From: Acidobacteriota bacterium
Lineage (GTDB): Bacteria; Acidobacteriota; Thermoanaerobaculia; Gp7-AA8
NCBI GenBank assembly: GCA_019244185.1
Contig: JAFATB010000022.1
Coordinates: forward strand, 248,001-312,000
Length of the DNA stretch: 64,000 nt
Direction: 5' to 3'
Position 1 is the first letter of the stretch; every line of letters begins with the position of its first letter. The position numbers and the translations under genes are program-made. Positions 59,490 through 64,000 of this stretch are shown here, piece after piece. The notes beneath the pieces were generated by a model. It worked only from the letters and a program-made list of their open reading frames with translations. It ran no database searches and was not told the DNA's origin.

Positions 59490-62400
59490 ATGAAACCGCA
59501 AGAGCCCATTCCGCACAACTACCCGATGAGGAAGCTCAACCTCATCTTCGCGGTGTCCAGCATCGGTCTGCTGCTGGTCACCGGCGTGATGGTGTTCTAC
59601 GACTACATCCGCGGCTGGAAGTGGTACCAGCTCGAGTTCAACCGCCTGCAGGCCGACCGCATCGAGCAGGAGCTCAACGCCGCAAACGACGCCACGACGC
59701 GCAAGCGCCTCGCCGAGCTCGACGCGGAGATGAAGCAGGGACAGGTCGAGATCGCGAAGAACCGCGATCAGTACCTCCTCGTGCAGAAAGAGCTCGACGA
59801 CTGGGAAGGGCAGCACTACGCCGCCGACCAGGACTACCGCTTCGCCAAAGCGAAGCTCGACGCGCAGCGCTACCAGCTCGAGACCTCGGTTCTCCAGCAC
59901 CGCGCCGACTCCGCGCAGCAGCAGCGCACCTACGACGCGATGCTCGCGCACGTCAACGAGCTCAATCTGCGCCTTCAGCGCGTCACGCACGACCGCGACG
60001 CCGTCCGCGCGCGCCTCGACCGCTTCCTCAGCCGCATCAAGGAGCTCGAGGACCGCAAGAAAGAGCTCACCGCCAACATCGATCTTTTCAACAAGCAGCT
60101 CGGCAACGTGGAGCTCGCGTCGAAGCGCAGCATCCTCAATCTGCCGATGCTCGACTTCATCAACCCGACCCTGAAGATCGATCAGGTCGTCCTCGGCGAT
60201 CTCTTCATCGACATGAACTACATGTCGGTGCCGCGCGTCGACCGCTGCCAGACCTGCCACCGCGCCATCGACCGCCCCGGCTTCGAGTCGAAGAAGGAAG
60301 CCGAGCGCCTCATCACCGAACTGCAGGGGAGGCTCGATCGCAACCTCATCCAGCCGACCAAACGCGCCGACACTGAAGATCGCATCGCGCAGCTCAAGCG
60401 CATCGTCGACGCGAAGCAGGACATCCTGAATCCCTTCCGGACGCATCCGCGTCTGGACGTCTTCGTCGGCTCGGCGTCTCCCCATCCGCTGCTCGAGTAC
60501 GGCTGTACGTCCTGCCATCGCGGGCAGGACCGCGCCACGGAGTTCAGCCGCGCCGGACATACGCCCGCGAGCCTGCGCATGCTGCAGCGCTGGGAGAAGT
60601 CGACGAACCCGCTCTTCCCCGGACCGTGGGACTACAAGAAGCGCAACTGGGGCTTCGCGGAGAATCCGTTCCTCGAGACGCCGATGTATCCGCGCCAGTA
60701 CTACCAGGCCGGCTGCCTCAAGTGCCACGCCGGCCAGATGGAAGTCGACAGCGGCGACGAGATCAACAAGGCCACGCACATCGTGGAGCTGTACGGCTGC
60801 CACGCCTGCCACAAGATCAACAACTGGCGCTTCACCGACCTGCGCAAGCCGGGACCGAACCTCGACGGCATCGGCGAGAAGACAACGCCGGAATGGGCGT
60901 TCCGCTGGATCTCGAATCCGAGCTCGTTCCGCCCCACGACGCGCATGCCGTCGTTCTTCTTCCAGCGCAACATGATCGGGCCGGCCGTTCCGCCGCGCGA
61001 GCGCGAGCAGAACATCCGCTACCAGAACGCCGAGATCCATTCGATCGTCACGTACCTCTTCTCGAAGTCGACGCATCGCGCGTGGTCATCGCCGCCGAAC
61101 GGCGACGCCGCGCGCGGCCAGGAGCTCGTCTCCACGATCGGCTGCATGGCCTGTCACGTCGCGCAGGACACGGTGAAAGACGACAAGGGCGTCGTGCGCG
61201 TCGCGCGCCGCGACGACTTCCCGCTCGAGCGCAACTACGGCTTCAACCTCGTCGGCACCGGCACCAAGACGCACGCGAGCTGGATCTACAACTGGATCCG
61301 CAATCCGAAGGCGTACTACGCGACCGCGCCGATGCCGAGCCTGCGCCTCAGCGAACAGGAAGCGGCCGACATCACCGCGTTCCTCGTGCTGCAGCAGAAG
61401 CCGCGCTTCATGCAGACGCCGATTCCGCCGGTCGACCGCGCCGCGGTGCACGATCTCGCGAAGGGCTACCTCATCAACACGATGACCGATGTGGAAGCCG
61501 AGGCGAAGCTGCGGTCGATGCCGATGCAGGAGCAGCTCGTGTACCTCGGGCAGCGCAGCATCGAGAAATACGGCTGCTACTCCTGCCACGAGATCAAAGG
61601 CTTCGAAGGTCTCAAGCCGATCGGGACCGAGCTCACGATCGAAGGCTCGAAGGCGCCGCACCTCTTCGACTTCGGGTTCGTGCACGAGTACACGCACGAG
61701 GACGGCGAGAAGCAGCACATCCTGCACAACGTGCCGTCGTGGGTCTACAACAAGGTCCGCAGCCCGCGCATCTACGACGACGAGCGCACGAAGCCGTACA
61801 ACGACAAGCTGAAGATGCCAAACTTCCATCTCAGCGAAGAGGAAGCGCGGCTCGTCACGACGGTCGTCCTCGGTCTCACGAAAGAGAAAGTCGCCGCGAA
61901 CCGCATGGCCGCGGCCGACCCGCGCCTTCGCGCCGTCGAAGAGTCGCGGAAAGTCATCTCGCAGCACAACTGCCGCGGATGCCACGTCGTCAACCGCAAC
62001 GGCCGCGCGATCGCGGCGCTGATCAACGACCCGAACTACCTGCCGCCGGACCTCACGCCGGAAGGCGGGCGCGCGCAGTCGCCGTGGCTCTTCAGCTTCC
62101 TCAAGGATCCGACGGTCACGAAGATCCGTCCGTGGCTGCACGTGCGCATGCCGACGTTCCAGTTCACGGATTCGGAAGCGGCCACGCTCGTCGGCGGCTT
62201 TGCGGCGGACGGCAGCCAGACGCAGTTCGACACGATGCGCTATCAGACCGTGCCGCAGCAGAACGCCGCGATCGGACGCGAAGTCTTCGCGATGCTGCGC
62301 TGCTCGCAGTGCCACAGCGTAACGCCGGTCGATCCCGCGAATCCGCCGCTGCCGAACGCCGCGGACTCGCAGTCGCTCGCGCCGAACCTGACGCTGGCGA

Positions 62401-62783
62401 AACTGCGCCTGCGCCACGACTGGATCGCGGACTGGATCCGCCGTCCGGACGAGATGATCCCCGGCACGCGCATGCCGACGAACTTCCCGCGCGACGCGCA
62501 GACGGGCGGCTTCCAGTCGCCGCTCGCGCTGGCCATCGACACGCCGCAATTCGCCGCGCACAAGGCCGCGCTCCTGCCGTACTTCCAGGACGAGCAGGCG
62601 CTGCGCAAGACCATGGCCGACGCCGTCGCGCTGACCAACTATCTGCGCGACTACATCTGGAGCATTGGAATCGATCAGATGCGCGCCCCCGGCAGCGGGC
62701 CGGGTGCGCCGCTCGCGCCGGCGAATCCGCAGACGCCGTCCACGCCGTCCGCGCCCGCCGCCACCACCATCGCAAGGAGATGA
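59490..62783 (+). CDS. Membrane-anchored coiled-coil octahaem cytochrome c
   Basis: 1097 residues. One N-terminal membrane span (~14-36), then a ~180-residue coiled coil (~40-215, RIEQELNAANDATTRKRLAELDAEMK, RIKELEDRKKELTANIDLFNKQL), then eight CxxCH haem sites between residues ~250 and ~940: CQTCH, CTSCH, CLKCH, CHACH, CMACH, CYSCH, CRGCH and CSQCH. It lies in the bc operon in the place of cytochrome c1 and ahead of the oxidase, so it probably carries electrons from the Rieske protein to the cupredoxin or oxidase. Coiled-coil anchored multihaem proteins of this size in a bc operon are uncommon. Confidence 0.85.
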   Translation: MKPQEPIPHNYPMRKLNLIFAVSSIGLLLVTGVMVFYDYIRGWKWYQLEFNRLQADRIEQELNAANDATTRKRLAELDAEMKQGQVEIAKNRDQYLLVQKELDDWEGQHYAADQDYRFAKAKLDAQRYQLETSVLQHRADSAQQQRTYDAMLAHVNELNLRLQRVTHDRDAVRARLDRFLSRIKELEDRKKELTANIDLFNKQLGNVELASKRSILNLPMLDFINPTLKIDQVVLGDLFIDMNYMSVPRVDRCQTCHRAIDRPGFESKKEAERLITELQGRLDRNLIQPTKRADTEDRIAQLKRIVDAKQDILNPFRTHPRLDVFVGSASPHPLLEYGCTSCHRGQDRATEFSRAGHTPASLRMLQRWEKSTNPLFPGPWDYKKRNWGFAENPFLETPMYPRQYYQAGCLKCHAGQMEVDSGDEINKATHIVELYGCHACHKINNWRFTDLRKPGPNLDGIGEKTTPEWAFRWISNPSSFRPTTRMPSFFFQRNMIGPAVPPREREQNIRYQNAEIHSIVTYLFSKSTHRAWSSPPNGDAARGQELVSTIGCMACHVAQDTVKDDKGVVRVARRDDFPLERNYGFNLVGTGTKTHASWIYNWIRNPKAYYATAPMPSLRLSEQEAADITAFLVLQQKPRFMQTPIPPVDRAAVHDLAKGYLINTMTDVEAEAKLRSMPMQEQLVYLGQRSIEKYGCYSCHEIKGFEGLKPIGTELTIEGSKAPHLFDFGFVHEYTHEDGEKQHILHNVPSWVYNKVRSPRIYDDERTKPYNDKLKMPNFHLSEEEARLVTTVVLGLTKEKVAANRMAAADPRLRAVEESRKVISQHNCRGCHVVNRNGRAIAALINDPNYLPPDLTPEGGRAQSPWLFSFLKDPTVTKIRPWLHVRMPTFQFTDSEAATLVGGFAADGSQTQFDTMRYQTVPQQNAAIGREVFAMLRCSQCHSVTPVDPANPPLPNAADSQSLAPNLTLAKLRLRHDWIADWIRRPDEMIPGTRMPTNFPRDAQTGGFQSPLALAIDTPQFAAHKAALLPYFQDEQALRKTMADAVALTNYLRDYIWSIGIDQMRAPGSGPGAPLAPANPQTPSTPSAPAATTIARR

Positions 62784-62787
62784 ACGG

Positions 62788-63615
62788 ATGTCCCTGAAGA
62801 AGTACGTTACTTTACTTTCTGCGCTGTCTCTCACGCTCGCCGTCGCCTGCGGCGGCGGCAAGGAAGTCGTCGACGAAAAGGAGCTCGGCACCGACGATCA
62901 GGCCGCGCAGACCGCGGCAGCCGACAACACCGGCGGCACCGCCGCGGCCGCGACCGCGGCTGCTGCGCCGGTATCCGCCGACGCCGCGACGATCGGCGGC
63001 GTCGTGAAGTTCGAAGGCGCCGCGCCGAAGATGGCCGCGATCCAGATGGGCGCCGATCCCTACTGCGCGTCGCAGCACACGTCGGCGGTCAACGACGAAG
63101 AGGTGATGGTCGGCCCGGGCGGCGAGCTCGCGAACGTCATCGTCTACGTCAAGAACGCGCCGACGGGCGTGGCCGTGCCGTCGACGCCGGTCGTCCTCGA
63201 TCAGAAGGGCTGCCAGTATCACCCGCACGTCTCCGCGATCATGGCCGGCCAGCCGCTCGAGATCCGCAACGACGACGCCACGCTGCACAACGTCCACGCG
63301 ATGCCGGAGACGAACTCGCCCTTCAACGAAGGACAGCCGGTGCAGGGCATGACCTCGACCAAGAAATTCGACAAGGTCGAGATGAAGCCGTTCCGCATCA
63401 AGTGCGACGTGCACGGCTGGATGAAGTCGTGGATGGTCGTGCTTCCGCATCCGTTCCATTCGGTCTCGCAGCCGAACGGCACGTTCTCGATCGCCAACCT
63501 CCCGCCGGGCAACTACACGCTCGTCGCGTGGCACGAGAAGTACGGCCAGCAGGAGCAGCAGGTCACGGTCGGTCCGAAAGAGACGAAGCAGATCACCTTC
63601 ACGTTCAAGGGATAG
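62788..63615 (+). CDS. Cupredoxin-like lipoprotein
   Basis: 275 residues from ATG 62788 (AAGGAG upstream). Lipobox LAVACGGG (Cys near 21) and an Ala/Thr-rich linker precede a beta-sandwich domain. Possible copper ligands lie in order: His in DDATLHNVHAMPE, Cys and His in IKCDVHGWMKSWM and a downstream Met, as in plastocyanin-like type 1 sites; the TPTGNYTLVAWHEKYG region resembles carboxypeptidase-regulatory-like domains. Likely an electron carrier between the octahaem cytochrome and the oxidase on the periplasmic side. Confidence 0.75.
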   Translation: MSLKKYVTLLSALSLTLAVACGGGKEVVDEKELGTDDQAAQTAAADNTGGTAAAATAAAAPVSADAATIGGVVKFEGAAPKMAAIQMGADPYCASQHTSAVNDEEVMVGPGGELANVIVYVKNAPTGVAVPSTPVVLDQKGCQYHPHVSAIMAGQPLEIRNDDATLHNVHAMPETNSPFNEGQPVQGMTSTKKFDKVEMKPFRIKCDVHGWMKSWMVVLPHPFHSVSQPNGTFSIANLPPGNYTLVAWHEKYGQQEQQVTVGPKETKQITFTFKG

Positions 63616-63630
63616 TCAGAAAGGGCCGCA

Positions 63631-64000
63631 ATGCCGCCGAAACGACAGATCCGGGTTGGCAACCAATGGATGTATGCGCGTGATGCGCGCCGCGCGCTCG
63701 AGGAGGCCATCCGCGTCTCCGAGTCCGAGGCCAAGGCGCACGAGCATCACGTCCCGTTCATCCGGAAGTACGTCTTCTCGACCGATCACAAGTGGATCGG
63801 CATTCAGTACGCCATCACGGCGCTGACGTTCCTCCTGCTCGGCTTCTCGCTGATGCTGCTGATGCGCTGGCAGCTCGCGTTTCCCGGCAAGCCGTTCCCC
63901 GCTCTGATCGCGAAGTTCCTCGGCTCCTCGAACGCGCCCGGCGGCGTCATGCTCCCCGAGTTCTACAACCAGCTCGGCGCGATGCACGGCACGATCATGG
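63631..64000 (+). CDS. Cytochrome c oxidase subunit I (start; gene continues beyond the window)
   Basis: The frame from ATG 63631 stays open to the window end (123 codons visible). After a ~47-residue hydrophilic start, FIRKYVFSTDHKWIGIQYAITALTFLLLGFSLMLLMRWQLAFPG and YNQLGAMHGTIM are the first part of haem-copper oxidase subunit I (family A type). The third Met-His pair and haem ligands lie outside the window. GAAAGGG precedes the ATG. Last visible gene of the respiratory operon. Confidence 0.9.
   Translation, partial: MPPKRQIRVGNQWMYARDARRALEEAIRVSESEAKAHEHHVPFIRKYVFSTDHKWIGIQYAITALTFLLLGFSLMLLMRWQLAFPGKPFPALIAKFLGSSNAPGGVMLPEFYNQLGAMHGTIM

Noticed and set aside
1..64000. tRNA or rRNA genes
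   Set aside because: All gaps above ~70 bp were read on both strands; none has a cloverleaf with CCA-type ends or rRNA core sequences.

Overview
The window is about 67% G+C by eye and very densely coded, with many ATGA, GTGA and TTGA stop-start overlaps and frequent GTG or TTG starts. The gene set suggests a Gram-negative, respiring bacterium with a surface polysaccharide. It combines large secreted proteins that share one C-terminal domain, a chemosensory cluster with a DUF4388/PATAN protein and HEAT proteins, a cytochrome bc operon with an octahaem cytochrome c, a RodZ/GatCA/RibH-NusB core, and a SelW-like selenoprotein. I think Acidobacteriota is the best guess, with Myxococcota or another deep phylum possible. 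This is inference: no rRNA or marker phylogeny is available here.

Layout. (1) 1-10323, plus strand: five secreted proteins (end of a probable protease, an HExxHxxGxxH metalloprotease, a small stand-alone domain protein, and two NHL-propeller paralogues). All end in the same ~110-residue domain (TPCRxxDTR ... CGVP ... DVTGYF). The two propeller genes are a tandem duplication whose junction is still visible at 6939-7203. (2) 10342-22932: a polysaccharide locus with flippase, glycosyltransferases, methyltransferases, a phosphoglycosyl transferase fused to a nucleotide-sugar-type Rossmann domain, an SDR epimerase and an O-antigen ligase/polymerase, interrupted by a secreted beta-helix protein. 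(3) 23009-34107: a long co-directional housekeeping run. It holds RodZ flanked by two related helical-repeat proteins, a DnaJ-TPR protein, a PP2C phosphatase, the SelW-like selenoprotein with an in-frame UGA, a GerW/YtfJ-like protein, a GAF/HD-GYP protein, GatC, GatA, a LysM amidase and MscS. (4) 34106-39016: a 64-bp tandem repeat array, a lipoprotein, a lower-G+C inserted gene flanked by 53-bp direct repeats, and a GSDH-type secreted protein with the shared domain. (5) 39028-39945: ribH-nusB. (6) 40039-53908: a chemosensory system (pseudo-receiver/GAF, CheY, CheA, AAA ATPase, CheW, zinc-ribbon pseudo-receiver, HEAT protein, CheR, CheB, coiled-coil/GAF, CheY) with no chemoreceptor, interrupted by a serine hydrolase. 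(7) 53913-64000: a membrane glycosyltransferase, a four-cluster ferredoxin and a respiratory operon (Rieske, cytochrome b6-like, subunit IV-like, octahaem cytochrome c, cupredoxin-like lipoprotein, start of cytochrome oxidase subunit I).

Non-coding signals. Three CRP-like palindromes GTGA-N6-TCAC lie 21-22 bp upstream of -10-like hexamers, each in front of a secreted-protein gene. Several genes have a -10-like hexamer only 6-11 nt before the start codon and no Shine-Dalgarno, which suggests leaderless mRNAs. Three copies of a heptamer-built palindromic element sit at gene ends. Clear Rho-independent terminators are at 826, 3746 and 13291. I saw no tRNA, rRNA or CRISPR.

Best candidates for follow-up: the UGA-encoded SelW-like protein (27204-27431), the CRP-like class II promoters for secreted proteins, the shared C-terminal surface domain, the duplicated and partly homogenised propeller genes, the PGT fusion, and the receptor-less chemosensory cluster with degenerate receivers.
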